A DNA stretch of 64,000 bases from Chloroflexota bacterium. Lineage in GTDB: Bacteria > Chloroflexota > Dehalococcoidia > Lucifugimonadales > UBA3495. Below the pieces are notes generated by a model that saw only the letters and a list, made by a program, of their open reading frames with translations, did not search any database and was not told the origin of the DNA. This document shows positions 44,748 through 52,755 of this stretch, piece by piece. A program made the position numbers and the translations under genes. Location: contig JACZUF010000009.1 in NCBI GenBank assembly GCA_022573285.1, positions 28,610 through 92,609 on the forward strand. Direction: 5' to 3'. How positions within the stretch are numbered: the first letter of the stretch is position 1; each line of letters opens with the position of its first letter.

Positions 44748-45701
44748 ATGAGCCAATACGCCTTGAAACGAGTTGGCCTTTTTATTCCGACAGTCCTCCT
44801 TTTGACCATCATCGTTTTCGCGTTGATGAGCCTGATTCCAGGCGACCCAGCCCTGGCCATCCTGAGCGATGGTGAAGGCTCTTACACCCAACGGGAGTTG
44901 GACAATCTGCGGCACGAGTTGGGCACTGACCGCCCGATTGCCGTCCAGTACGTCGATTGGATCGGGGGCGCGCTCAAAGGTGATTTCGGCGATTCGCTGT
45001 GGTTCAACGCCCCGGTGATGACCGAGTTGAAGCACCGAATTCCAAGGACATTGGAGCTGGCAGTCTTGGCCATAGTGCTGGCGGTCGGACTGTCGGTGCC
45101 CTTGGGAGTCTTCTCGGCCATCAGACCCGACGGTTGGCTGGATCATGCATCTCGGGTTTTCAGTCTCGTCGGCGTTTCCATTCCAAATTTCCTTGCTGCG
45201 ATCCTTCTAATCCTATTCTTGGTCCGCACGTTTGGATGGTTGCCGCCGTTGGGGTATGCGGAATTGTGGAATGATCCCCTGACCAATCTAAAACAAATGG
45301 CGTTCCCCGCCTTGGCCCTGGCCTTCTACGACATGGCCTTTATCGCCAGGGTCACCCGGTCCTCCATGATGGAGATTATACGGGAAGACTACATGAGGAC
45401 GGCCCGCGCCAAGGGGCTCTCAGAACGAGTGGTCGTGATGCGCCACGGTTTGAAAAACGCTGCCCTGCCAATCCTAACAATGACCGGATGGCAGTTCGGA
45501 CGGTTATTTGAAGGCGCCATCATCATCGAGACTATCTTTCTGATTCCCGGAATGGGCAGGATTCTCATCGAGGCGGTCTTTCAGTTTGACTTCCCCATGA
45601 TTCAAGCCGTGATCGTGATCATCGGGGTGGGTATCTTGACCATAAATCTGGCCGTTGACCTGCTCTACGGCTGGCTGGACCCCAGGATCCGCTACGGCTA
45701 G
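44748..45701 (+). CDS. ABC transporter permease, DppB/OppB family
   Basis: 317 residues with six helices, the N-terminal family start QYALKRVGLFIPTVLLLTIIVFALM and LIPGDPA, and the EAA loop RTARAKGLSERVVVMRHGLKNAALP. These permeases import peptides, nickel or glycosides with DppC, DppD/F and a binding protein. None of these partners is in the window, and a strong terminator follows directly, so the gene is an orphan or broken from its operon. Confidence 0.9.
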   Translation: MSQYALKRVGLFIPTVLLLTIIVFALMSLIPGDPALAILSDGEGSYTQRELDNLRHELGTDRPIAVQYVDWIGGALKGDFGDSLWFNAPVMTELKHRIPRTLELAVLAIVLAVGLSVPLGVFSAIRPDGWLDHASRVFSLVGVSIPNFLAAILLILFLVRTFGWLPPLGYAELWNDPLTNLKQMAFPALALAFYDMAFIARVTRSSMMEIIREDYMRTARAKGLSERVVVMRHGLKNAALPILTMTGWQFGRLFEGAIIIETIFLIPGMGRILIEAVFQFDFPMIQAVIVIIGVGILTINLAVDLLYGWLDPRIRYG

Positions 45702-45741
45702 CGCCGGCGCAGCCGGGTCTCCTGATTACTGCAAAAACCAT

Positions 45742-45786
45742 AAACAGACTTCCCAGATGGACTATCCGGGAAGCCTGTTTTTTATT
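45742..45786 (+). terminator. Rho-independent terminator after the DppB-like gene
   Basis: AAACAGACTTCCC (45742-45754) pairs with GGGAAGCCTGTTT (45768-45780) with one mismatch, followed by a T-rich tract. Confidence 0.75.
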
Positions 45787-45809
45787 TAAAAATCCGGCTG
45801 CGCCGGCCC

Positions 45810-46199
45810 TTAACCTGGCAGGCGGACTATGGCTTCCACTTCCACCAGCAGTTCCGGCCGCACCAATCCGGCCACCACGACCGTGGAACTGGCGGGCGGG
45901 TCCTTGGGCCAGGTCTCGGCCCGGACCTTGCTGTAGGCGGGGTAGTTGGCGATGTCGGTTAGGAAGCAGGTGATCTTGGCCACGTCCTCCATCCTGCCTC
46001 CGGCGGCGGTGACCACATCCCGTATGTTGGCCATCACCTGACGGGACTGGGCCTCGGCGTCACCCACACCGACCACGTTGCCGCTTTTGTCCATCGCCAC
46101 GTGCCCCGAGACGAACAGGAAATCTCCGACGGCGACTCCGGGCGACAGGGCCGGGTTGGGAGCAACTCCCGGGGGAATAACAGGCTTTCTCTCTGGCAT
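45810..46199 (-). CDS. RidA/YjgF-family protein
   Basis: 129 residues from the ATG at 46199, which has GGAGGT eight bases upstream; the frame extends to 46232 without family sequence. Features are VGDFLFVSGHVAMDKSGNVVGVGDAEAQSRQVMANIRDVVTAAG and the C-terminal ASSTVVVAGLVRPELLVEVEAI. The arginine used for the carboxylate-binding of true RidA is Arg at LVRPELLVE, so imine deaminase activity is plausible. Second of three RidA genes here. Confidence 0.88.
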   Translation of the reverse strand: MPERKPVIPPGVAPNPALSPGVAVGDFLFVSGHVAMDKSGNVVGVGDAEAQSRQVMANIRDVVTAAGGRMEDVAKITCFLTDIANYPAYSKVRAETWPKDPPASSTVVVAGLVRPELLVEVEAIVRLPG

Positions 46200-46357
46200 G
46201 ACACTACCTCCAGACCAGTATCGAATCATCAAATGCGCCGGAACGCCGGCGAGCGCAGGGGGGCGCGAGCCACATTATACATACCGGATACATAACGGGA
46301 ATATCTCGGCCGGAAAACTCTGGGGGTGATGAAGAGCGGGGCCCGGGGAGGGGACCG

Positions 46358-48616
46358 CTAGCTGTGGGAGGGGGCGGGCATGATGGTGCGGTCGCGGGTC
46401 ACGGAGATGCAGCCGCGCACGCCATCCAGCTTGGAGAAGAGCTTGTTCAACTGGTCCAGGCCGGTGGTGTGGCAGGTGAGGGCCATGGTGACCGTGCCGT
46501 CGGCCCACTCTTCGGTGACCACCGAGGCGATGTTCACCCCCTCGTGGGAAACCACGGAGGTCAGGTCCCGCAGCAGGCCCACCCGGTCGTAGGCCTTCAT
46601 GGTGATCCGAACCGGATAGAGCTGTTGCTCCTGGCCCCACTGGACGTCCACCAAACGCTCCGGCTCGTCCTCATGCCGGACGCTGGAGCAGTCCTGCTTG
46701 TGGACGGTCACTCCGCGGGCTCGGGTGATGAAGCCGATGATTGGTTCACCGGGAATGGGGTTGCAGCACCGGCCAATGCGTATCAGCAGGTCGCCGACGC
46801 CCAGGACGGTGATGCCGGAACTGGGGCTGGACAGCGGCAGGTCATTGCGCCGTTGGGTTAGCGGCGGTTCGGTCTCATGGCCGATTTGGGCCACGCGGTG
46901 GGACAGCAAGCTCTCGGCGATGTTTCCAGAGCCCAGGTCAGCCAGCAGGTCGTCCATTGTGTCGACTTTGAACAGGCCCACCAGGGTCTCGTCATCGACC
47001 TTTTGGTTCAGACGCCGCAACTCCCGCCGCATGACCTCACGTCCGCGCTGGATGTTGGTGCCGCGCTCCTGCTTGCGGAACCACTGCCGCACGCTCTGCC
47101 GGGCGCCGGCCGAACGGACGTAGCCGCGGTTGGGATTTAGCCAGTCCAGGCTGGGGCCGCGGTCCGACTTTGAGTTGAGGACCTCCACCGTGTCGCCGTT
47201 CGCCAAGGGAGTGTCCAAGGAAACGAGCTTGCCGTTTACTTTGGCGCCGATGCAGCGGTGGCCCAACTCGGTGTGGATTTTATAGGCGAAGTCCACCGGC
47301 GTGGAGCCGGAGGTGAGTTCGACGATCCGGCCCTTCGGCGTGTAGACAAATACCTGGTCCTGGAAGATGTCCTGCTTGACGGATTCGATGAACTCGGCGG
47401 TCCCGGCGACTTCCCGCTGCCATTCCAGCAACTGCCGGAGCCAGGTCATCTTCTCTTCGAAACGCTGGTCGCCGGCTTTGCCCTCTTTGTAGGCCCAGTG
47501 GGCCGCGACACCGTACTCGGCGATGCGGTGCAACTCGTAGGTCTTGATCTGCACTTCCAGGGGCGTCCCGCCGTCGCAGATGACGGTCGTGTGCAGCGCC
47601 TGGTACATGTTCTCTTTGGGGTTGCCGATATAGTCGTCGAACTGCCCGGGGATGGGGTGCCACAATTGGTGGACCACGCCCAGGGACTTGTAACAGTCCG
47701 CAGTTTCCTCCACCAGCACCCGCAGGGCGAAGAGGTCGTAGATGTCGCCGAAGTCCTTGCCCTGGGCTTCGTACTTCTGCATCTTGAGGTAGGTGCTGTA
47801 AATGCCCTTGGGCCGGCCGATCACTTCGGCGGTGATATCGTACCGGGCCAGTTCTTCCCGCAGACTGGTGATAACTTGCTCGATATATTCCTCGCGCTCC
47901 GTGCGTTTGGAGGCCAGGATCTTGGAGATCTCCCGGTACTTCTCCCCGTTCAGGTGCCGGAAGGCTAGGTCGTCCAACCGCCATTTGATCTCCCAGATAC
48001 CCAGGCGGTGGGCCAGGGGAGAATAGATCTCCAGGGTCTCCTGGGCGATGCGCTTCCGCTTCTCCGCAGGCAAAGCATCCAGGGTCTGCATGTTGTGCAG
48101 GCGGTCGGCCAGTTTGATCAACACCACCCGGATGTCTTCCGCCATGGAGACCAGCATCTTGCGCAGGCTCTCGGCCTGCAGGTGCTCCGCATCGTCCATG
48201 GGGCTGGAGTCGTCATCGATGGGGAGATGAAGCTTGTCGTCCATGCGGGTCAGCTTGGTGACCCCGTCTACCAGTTTGGCGACTTCGGGCCCAAACCGCC
48301 GGTCGATCTCGTCCAGAGAAACGCCGCAGTCTTCGACCACGTCATGGAGCAGGGCGGCGATAATGGTGTGGGAGTCCAGGTGGAGATTGGCGAGGAAGAG
48401 GGCGGTTTCCAGGGGGTGGGCGATATAGGGCTCGCCCGACTTACGCATCTGGCCTTCGTGGCATTCGTCGGCGTAGCGGTAGGCCTGCCCCACCAGTTCC
48501 GTGCTTTCCTCGGGCAGGTAGGCGCCGACCCTCTCGATAAGGGTCTTAGCGCCTTTCGAAGCTACCTTATCCTTAGCTACCACTGTGCTCTGATAATAAT
48601 ACAGCGGCCTTATCAA
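46358..48616 (-). CDS. Bifunctional (p)ppGpp synthetase/hydrolase (Rel/SpoT)
   Basis: 752 residues: HD hydrolase domain (YIAHPLETALFLANL, LLHDVVEDCG, IKLADRLHNMQTL, about 55-200), synthetase domain (GRPKGIYSTYLKMQ, DLFALRVLVE, YIGNPKENMYQALHTTV, about 235-400), TGS domain (VFVYTPKGRIVELTSGSTPVDFAY), and a C-terminal ACT domain (RITMKAYDRVGLLRDLTSVVSHEGVNI). The HD histidine, aspartate pair and the LADRLHN aspartate are intact, so both hydrolase and synthetase functions are likely. It controls the stringent response. A GTG about 12 codons downstream of the ATG is an alternative start. Confidence 0.95.
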   Translation of the reverse strand: MIRPLYYYQSTVVAKDKVASKGAKTLIERVGAYLPEESTELVGQAYRYADECHEGQMRKSGEPYIAHPLETALFLANLHLDSHTIIAALLHDVVEDCGVSLDEIDRRFGPEVAKLVDGVTKLTRMDDKLHLPIDDDSSPMDDAEHLQAESLRKMLVSMAEDIRVVLIKLADRLHNMQTLDALPAEKRKRIAQETLEIYSPLAHRLGIWEIKWRLDDLAFRHLNGEKYREISKILASKRTEREEYIEQVITSLREELARYDITAEVIGRPKGIYSTYLKMQKYEAQGKDFGDIYDLFALRVLVEETADCYKSLGVVHQLWHPIPGQFDDYIGNPKENMYQALHTTVICDGGTPLEVQIKTYELHRIAEYGVAAHWAYKEGKAGDQRFEEKMTWLRQLLEWQREVAGTAEFIESVKQDIFQDQVFVYTPKGRIVELTSGSTPVDFAYKIHTELGHRCIGAKVNGKLVSLDTPLANGDTVEVLNSKSDRGPSLDWLNPNRGYVRSAGARQSVRQWFRKQERGTNIQRGREVMRRELRRLNQKVDDETLVGLFKVDTMDDLLADLGSGNIAESLLSHRVAQIGHETEPPLTQRRNDLPLSSPSSGITVLGVGDLLIRIGRCCNPIPGEPIIGFITRARGVTVHKQDCSSVRHEDEPERLVDVQWGQEQQLYPVRITMKAYDRVGLLRDLTSVVSHEGVNIASVVTEEWADGTVTMALTCHTTGLDQLNKLFSKLDGVRGCISVTRDRTIMPAPSHS

Positions 48617-48935
48617 AGTCTAGCTGGGCGTCCATATGCGCCGCCGAGTGTAGGCGGCGAGAGGGCTAGTTTCCACCGGCCCGCGCATCAAGTCGTCTTG
48701 GAAGGCCGGAAGGGCCCGGTTCGGCGATGGTTTGTTTAATCTGTAATGTGACGCACCTCCCCCATTTGCCCGACGATTCTCAGCGGTGCAAAGCTGTCCA
48801 ATGCCCTTGATCTGGCGGGGCTCCCGGTGGGTAGGTTGCCGCCGTGGTGGAATATATCCAACGAGTAACAGGGCGGGTTTAAACCCGCCCCTACGGACCG
48901 CGATCTCCACGCCTCTTCCGCAACAGCCCGAATAA
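48617..48935. repeat. Intergenic region with GTTTAAAC palindrome
   Basis: Contains a perfect 20-bp palindrome, GGGCGGGTTTAAACCCGCCC, at 48870-48889. No gene is seen between the Rel gene and the terminator hairpin that follows. Confidence 0.5.
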
Positions 48936-48955
48936 CCCCCTTTCGTAAAAGGGGG
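48936..48955 (-). terminator. Terminator-like hairpin after the CMD-family gene
   Basis: CCCCCTTT (48936-48943) and AAAGGGGG (48948-48955) form an 8-bp stem with loop CGTA, followed on the minus strand by TTATT. It lies 17 bp after the stop of the minus-strand gene. Confidence 0.5.
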
Positions 48956-48972
48956 CTGGGGGGTCCCCCCGC

Positions 48973-49533
48973 CTACACCGGCAACGGCGGCTCGGTGATA
49001 TCGTCCGGCAGGCCAACATCGAAGGCGTTGATGTTGAAGGCCAGGGACGAGTAATAACCCATCAGGTTGGTCAATTCCACCAAGCCCCGGACGCCGAACT
49101 GGGACTGGGCGGCGTCGAAGGTCGACTGGCTGACCTTGTGGGTGCGGAAAAACTCCCGCCCGTAGTTGACCACCGCCGATTCGTCGGCCGACAGACCGGG
49201 CAGGTCCTTCTTGTCGCGGAGGTTGTCCACCAACTCGTCGCTGAGCCCCGCCCGTCGGCCGAAGGCGGCGTGGGCGTTCCAGATGAATTGGCAGTCCATC
49301 TCCCGGGCGGTCAGTATCATGGCCAACTCGCGCACGTTGGCCGTCAGGCTGGACTCGTCTCCCCGAACGTAGGCCCGGAGGTGCTCACCCCGTCTGGTGA
49401 GTTCGGGGACGTTGATCATGATGGCGATGGGGCCGGTGTCCGGCACACTGCCGCGCTGGCTGACCAATTCATCGAACGCCCCCAGTTGGTCTTGGGGTAC
49501 GCTCTCTCTGCTGGCTATGGGTATTCGAGCCAA
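48973..49533 (-). CDS. Carboxymuconolactone decarboxylase family protein
   Basis: 186 residues. The CMD pattern is in VRELAMILTAREMDCQFIWNAHAAFGRRAGLSDELVDNLRD, with a single cysteine before the W-N-AH motif instead of CxxC. The C-terminal VELTNLMGYYSSLAFNINAFDV is typical of this subgroup. It may act on lactone- or hydroperoxide-type substrates; the missing second cysteine argues against AhpD peroxidase activity. Fourth CMD/AhpD-type gene of the window. Confidence 0.87.
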   Translation of the reverse strand: MARIPIASRESVPQDQLGAFDELVSQRGSVPDTGPIAIMINVPELTRRGEHLRAYVRGDESSLTANVRELAMILTAREMDCQFIWNAHAAFGRRAGLSDELVDNLRDKKDLPGLSADESAVVNYGREFFRTHKVSQSTFDAAQSQFGVRGLVELTNLMGYYSSLAFNINAFDVGLPDDITEPPLPV

Positions 49534-49653
49534 TTTAGCCTCCCGTTGATCGCACCGGGTGTGTTCGCCGAATCCCGGCGGGCATCACATGATACAACAG
49601 CCTGTGAGCGGCAGGTGTGACAAGGCATCTAAAACTAAGTAATCTTAGACAAT

Positions 49654-51195
49654 ATGTCATCTATCCACCCGAGCACCGATCCGGGCAACCCCAGCGGCAA
49701 CCCGGACAGCGGGACATCCCTGACCCGCAGCGCCAACTATAAGTACTGGGTCTTTGGGGCCCTGGGCATCGGCATCTTCGCCTCGGTGGTCGACCATGGC
49801 AGCGTCAACGTGGCGCTGCCCACCATCGCCGGCCAATTCCAGACCGACCTGCCCACCATCCAGTGGGTGGTCATCATCTACGCCCTGACCATCGCCGCCC
49901 TCCTTCTGCCCATGGGGCGGCTCTCGGACCTCGTCGGACGCAAGAAAGTCTACATCGCCGGTACGTTGGTGATGGGTGTGGGCGCAGCATTGTCCGGGTT
50001 GTCACCCACTTTGGAGATGCTATTTCCTGCCCGTATCGTGCAGGGTGTCGGGGCCGCCATGACCCAGGGCACCGCCATGGCCATCATCACCTCGGCATTT
50101 CCCGCCAACGAAAAGGGCCGGGCCATTGGCCTATTCATGACCATGGTGGGGGTGGGCGCCGTCGTCGGCCCGGCCATCGGAGGCGTGGCGGTCGACTCTT
50201 TTGGTTGGCGGGTCGTGTTCTTCCTGACGATACCTGTAGAGATCATTGGCGTGGCCGCCGCGGCCTGGGTGCTTCGGGGTTGGCCAGAGGTCCGGGAGCC
50301 CGGGGGCGCCCGGTTCGACTGGTTGGGCGCCGCACTGTCCACCGGGGTCTTGGTGGCATTGCTGCTGGCCATGACCACCGGCAACAAAGCCGGCTGGCTA
50401 TCGCCACCGATCTTAGCCGCCTTTGCCGGGGCCGTTGCGATGCTGGGCGCATTTATCTGGTGGGAGTTGCGCTGCAGCGCGCCCATGCTGGACCTGAGGC
50501 TGTTCAAGGGAAGGACATTTTCCCTCGGAGTGTCGGCGGCCTTTCTGACCTTCTTGGGCTCGTCGGCGGTCATCTTCCTGATGCCTTTTTACCTACAGAA
50601 CGTCCTGGGCTACAGCCCCAAGACAGCGGGCTTCGTGGTGGTGCCCGGCGCTCTCTGCATGGCAGTCTTGGGAACGGTTAGCGGGGTACTCTCGGACCGG
50701 TTCGGCTGGCGTCCCTTCACCGTTGGCGGCCTGGCGTCCTCGGCCATAGGCTTGTTCATCTTGTCCCGGGTCACCGAAACTTCGTCCTTGTGGATGGTGG
50801 TGCCGGCGTTGATGCTGATGAGCAGCGGCATGGGCATCTTCTATTCGCCCAATTCCAGCTCGGTGATGAACGCCGTCGGCCAAGCCAGGTACGGCGTGGT
50901 GGCCGGGTTCCTGAACCTGGTGCGCAACGCGGCCAACGTCACCAGCATCGCCGTCGCAACCATCATCGTCACCGCCACCATGAGCACTCTGGGCTTCGAG
51001 CCCAGTCTGGAAGCGGTACGGGGTGACGCCGCAGGCGTGGGCCACGCCTTTACCGTGGGGCTGCGTTACGCCTTCCTGGCCATGATGGCGATGTTGTTGT
51101 CGGCCATGACCATCTCGGCCCTGCAACGGGGCCGCGTCGGGGAGCCGGTTCCGGCGGGTTCGGGCGAATTGAAAGAGTCCCAGGCCGAGGCCTGA
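49654..51195 (+). CDS. MFS drug exporter, DHA2/EmrB-QacA family
   Basis: 513 residues, 14 transmembrane segments. Motif A is MGRLSDLVGRKK; motif C-like GVGAVVGPAIGG marks an antiporter; WVVIIYALTIAALLLP is typical of the family. A hydrophilic head of some 25 residues precedes helix 1. Likely exports drugs or other hydrophobic compounds with proton exchange. It diverges from the CMD gene after 120 bp. Confidence 0.92.
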   Translation: MSSIHPSTDPGNPSGNPDSGTSLTRSANYKYWVFGALGIGIFASVVDHGSVNVALPTIAGQFQTDLPTIQWVVIIYALTIAALLLPMGRLSDLVGRKKVYIAGTLVMGVGAALSGLSPTLEMLFPARIVQGVGAAMTQGTAMAIITSAFPANEKGRAIGLFMTMVGVGAVVGPAIGGVAVDSFGWRVVFFLTIPVEIIGVAAAAWVLRGWPEVREPGGARFDWLGAALSTGVLVALLLAMTTGNKAGWLSPPILAAFAGAVAMLGAFIWWELRCSAPMLDLRLFKGRTFSLGVSAAFLTFLGSSAVIFLMPFYLQNVLGYSPKTAGFVVVPGALCMAVLGTVSGVLSDRFGWRPFTVGGLASSAIGLFILSRVTETSSLWMVVPALMLMSSGMGIFYSPNSSSVMNAVGQARYGVVAGFLNLVRNAANVTSIAVATIIVTATMSTLGFEPSLEAVRGDAAGVGHAFTVGLRYAFLAMMAMLLSAMTISALQRGRVGEPVPAGSGELKESQAEA

Positions 51196-51210
51196 CCGCG
51201 GCCCAGCCGC

Positions 51211-51402
51211 CTAAAGCGGACTCGCACCAAGCAGACCGGCGAACCGGAGAGTCCACAACACGACAGACAACGCCGTGGAAGTTATCAACACGACCGTGGC
51301 CCGCTTGCGCCACGAGGAGCGCCACCGGCCTTCGTGGGATAACTCAAGCCACCAACCCCGGGCCAGCATGAGCACGGCGACCACCAAGAACGGCCAAGTG
51401 AG
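51211..51402 (-). CDS. Small two-helix membrane protein or C-terminal fragment
   Basis: A minus-strand frame to TAG 51211-51213 encodes WPFLVVAVLMLARGWWLEL, a basic loop, and VVLITSTALSVVLWTLRFAG, two clear hydrophobic helices. The frame is closed upstream by a stop inside a GCCCCGATTAATCGGGGC palindrome (51403-51420). Possible starts are GTG 51384 or ATG 51369. It may be the end of a larger membrane protein cut by the palindrome insertion. No function assigned. Confidence 0.4.
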   Translation of the reverse strand, partial: LTWPFLVVAVLMLARGWWLELSHEGRWRSSWRKRATVVLITSTALSVVLWTLRFAGLLGASPL

Positions 51403-51593
51403 CCCCGATTAATCGGGGCAACGCGGGTGCGAAGGCCAGCCCGGCTGATGTTCCGCCAAGAACACCGAGCAAGCCCGGCACCACTCATCACCAGGGAAGT
51501 GGGAGCAGTCCGCTAAGCAGGCTCACAAAAGGCTTTTCCACGTGCAGTAAATTCATCATTCTCTCAACTCGTTCTTCCTCGATTGGCCGAGCG
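51403..51593. repeat. Palindrome GCCCCGATTAATCGGGGC and non-coding DNA
   Basis: The 18-bp palindrome belongs to a family also found near 15907, 26295, 55290 and 56885. The rest of the stretch shows no gene. Confidence 0.45.
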
Positions 51594-51660
51594 GAGCGAT
51601 CACTCCGGATACCTCAACTCAACCATTGCCGGTGGTTTTGCTAATTAGATGCGGCCATCG
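51594..51660. repeat. Left copy of 67-bp imperfect direct repeat flanking the selenoprotein operon
   Basis: Matches 53326-53392 over 67 bp without gaps (56 of 67 identical by eye). It shares GAGCGATCACTC at the left end and TTTGCTAATT-(A/G)-GATGCGGCCATCG at the right end. Confidence 0.65.
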
Positions 51661-51715
51661 GCCTGCCGGTGGCGTAGGACCAGGCTATCTCGAGGGGCGT
51701 CCTGGCTGACGCTAC
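51661..51715 (-). pseudogene. Relic of the cupin gene 3' end
   Basis: Reads on the minus strand as APLEIAWSYATGRPM and a stop, matching TPFKIAWSYATVD at the end of the intact cupin gene at 53428. GTGGCGTAGGACCA is identical in both. It adjoins the left repeat, so a cupin-end segment was duplicated when the operon was inserted or copied. Confidence 0.5.
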
Positions 51716-51720
51716 ACACT

Positions 51721-52254
51721 TCAGAGCGTCTTTTCAATTTCGGTCCGCAATACGTCGTATGGTGTGGCGCCGGCGTCGCGGTAGGAGACGCGTCCCTGCC
51801 GGTCGATAATGATAGCGGTGCCCAAACTGGTCACTTCGAACGACTTGAGCATCTGTTGGCCCACGTCGTTGACCCAGGACACGTCCGCCGCCCCCTTGCT
51901 CCGCCAGAAGTCGCGCCAGTCCTCCACCGGGATCCATGGGGCGGTGTTGATGGCCAGGACCCGGACCCCTTGAGACTGGAACTCCTGCTGCACCCGTCCT
52001 AGGGCTGGAGCCTCCAGCCCGCAGGTGGGTCAACCAGGGAAGGAGAAATAAAGGACCACGGTGCTGCCCAGATAGTCGGCCATTGACAGAGAGACCACCG
52101 GCATCACATCTGCAGACTGGGGAACGGCCGACAGATCGCCAATATTTGCGGCTCCGCCCGGCGCCGAACCGGACGCGTCCCCCCCGCAGGCCGCAAGGAC
52201 CGCGATTGAAATTAATATCAAGGCCATTAACGCCTTCGGGTTAGTCAATTTCAC
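51721..52254 (-). CDS. Selenocysteine-containing TlpA/thioredoxin-like lipoprotein (in-frame TGA read as Sec)
   Basis: Two frames usually split by TGA 52030-52032 join into one protein of about 177 residues (GTG 52254 start; an in-frame GTG at 52287 overlaps the gene before). The N-terminus is a lipoprotein signal (VLAAC). The thioredoxin fold runs through VVLYFSFPG-U-PTCGLEAPALGRVQQEF, RVLAINTAPW and TAIIIDRQGRVSYRD. The TGA replaces the first Cys of CxxC (Sec75, Cys78). Starting 9 bases after TGA is a perfect 8-bp hairpin with loop GGC at bases 18-20, as expected of a bacterial SECIS. It probably acts as an extracytoplasmic thiol/selenol reductase or peroxidase. The stop at 51721 is also TGA but no homology follows. 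Confidence 0.82.
52002..52020 (-). promoter_or_regulatory. SECIS-like hairpin of the TlpA-like gene
   Basis: Arms GGGCTGGA (minus strand 52020-52013) and TCCAGCCC (52009-52002), eight perfect pairs, apical loop GGC (52012-52010), which begins 18 bases after the TGA. The loop starts with G, matching the bacterial SECIS rule (loop G within the first two bases, 16-37 bases from UGA). Confidence 0.75.
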
Positions 52255-52270
52255 AGGAGGTACGGTCCCT

Positions 52271-52435
52271 TCAGTTTCTAAGATCACGGTCGATGGGATG
52301 CCTCAGGTCCCTTATCTGCCCGTCACTGTCCTGGGATTGTTTCCCCGGCCTTCGAAAGACCAAGACGGCCACGTAGATTGCGGCGGGAATCAACAGACAA
52401 CAAATAACTGGAAGGGCGACCAATAAACTACTCAT
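52271..52435 (-). CDS. 54-residue single-pass membrane protein of the selenoprotein operon
   Basis: ATG 52435 to TGA 52271-52273, between the glutaredoxin and the TlpA-like gene. Residues 3-27 (SLLVALPVICCLLIPAAIYVAV and following) form one transmembrane helix with Cys12-Cys13; the tail RRPGKQSQDSDGQIRDLRHP is polar and cytoplasmic or outside. GGAG lies 10 bases upstream of the ATG. No family is recognised. Its place between two selenoprotein genes suggests a membrane partner that anchors or receives electrons from them. Confidence 0.6.
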   Translation of the reverse strand: MSSLLVALPVICCLLIPAAIYVAVLVFRRPGKQSQDSDGQIRDLRHPIDRDLRN

Positions 52436-52478
52436 CGACGTCGGTCTCCGTCAAAAATTTGCTTCATCCCTCGCTTCC

Positions 52479-52715
52479 CTATTCGCCCAGCAATTTCTCG
52501 AACCGGGCGCGGTCGAATCCCACCACGACTTCGCCGTCGAATACAGTGACCGGGGTGGTTAACACACCGATTTTGATTAGTTCGTCCATAGCCGATTTGT
52601 CATTCATGATATCCCGTTCCACGAAGGGAACATTCCGTTCCGAAAGAAACTCTTTCGCCATCTCACAAAAGTGTCAACCGTCCGGCTGAATATAAACTAG
52701 AATCTCTTGCGCCAT
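52479..52715 (-). CDS. Selenocysteine-containing glutaredoxin-like protein (in-frame TGA read as Sec)
   Basis: 78 residues from ATG 52715, with AGGAG seven bases upstream. It begins MAQEILVYIQPDG, then TGA (codon 14, 52674-52676), HFC and continues EMAKEFLSERNVPFVERDI, TTPVTVFDGEVVVGFDRARFEKLL. This is a complete glutaredoxin/NrdH fold in which the active site CxxC is U14-H-F-C17; the cis-proline is in TTPVT. A 7-bp hairpin CGAAAGA/TCTTTCG with loop GTT starts 17 bases after the TGA (loop at base 24). Without Sec decoding only a 13-residue peptide or a truncated start at 52661 would result. It follows the MerR gene by 40 bp. Confidence 0.83.
52641..52657 (-). promoter_or_regulatory. SECIS-like hairpin of the glutaredoxin gene
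   Basis: Arms CGAAAGA (minus 52657-52651) and TCTTTCG (52647-52641), seven perfect pairs, apical loop GTT beginning 24 bases after the TGA. Position and loop G fit a bacterial SECIS. Confidence 0.65.
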
Positions 52716-52755
52716 AATATCTCCTGGGTAGTCATCCAGCGTGCGGTGTGTTTCC

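Noticed and set aside
51721..51723. Second TGA at the end of the TlpA-like gene as another selenocysteine
   Set aside because: The protein already has its full thioredoxin fold and no conserved sequence or hairpin follows, so it is the stop codon.
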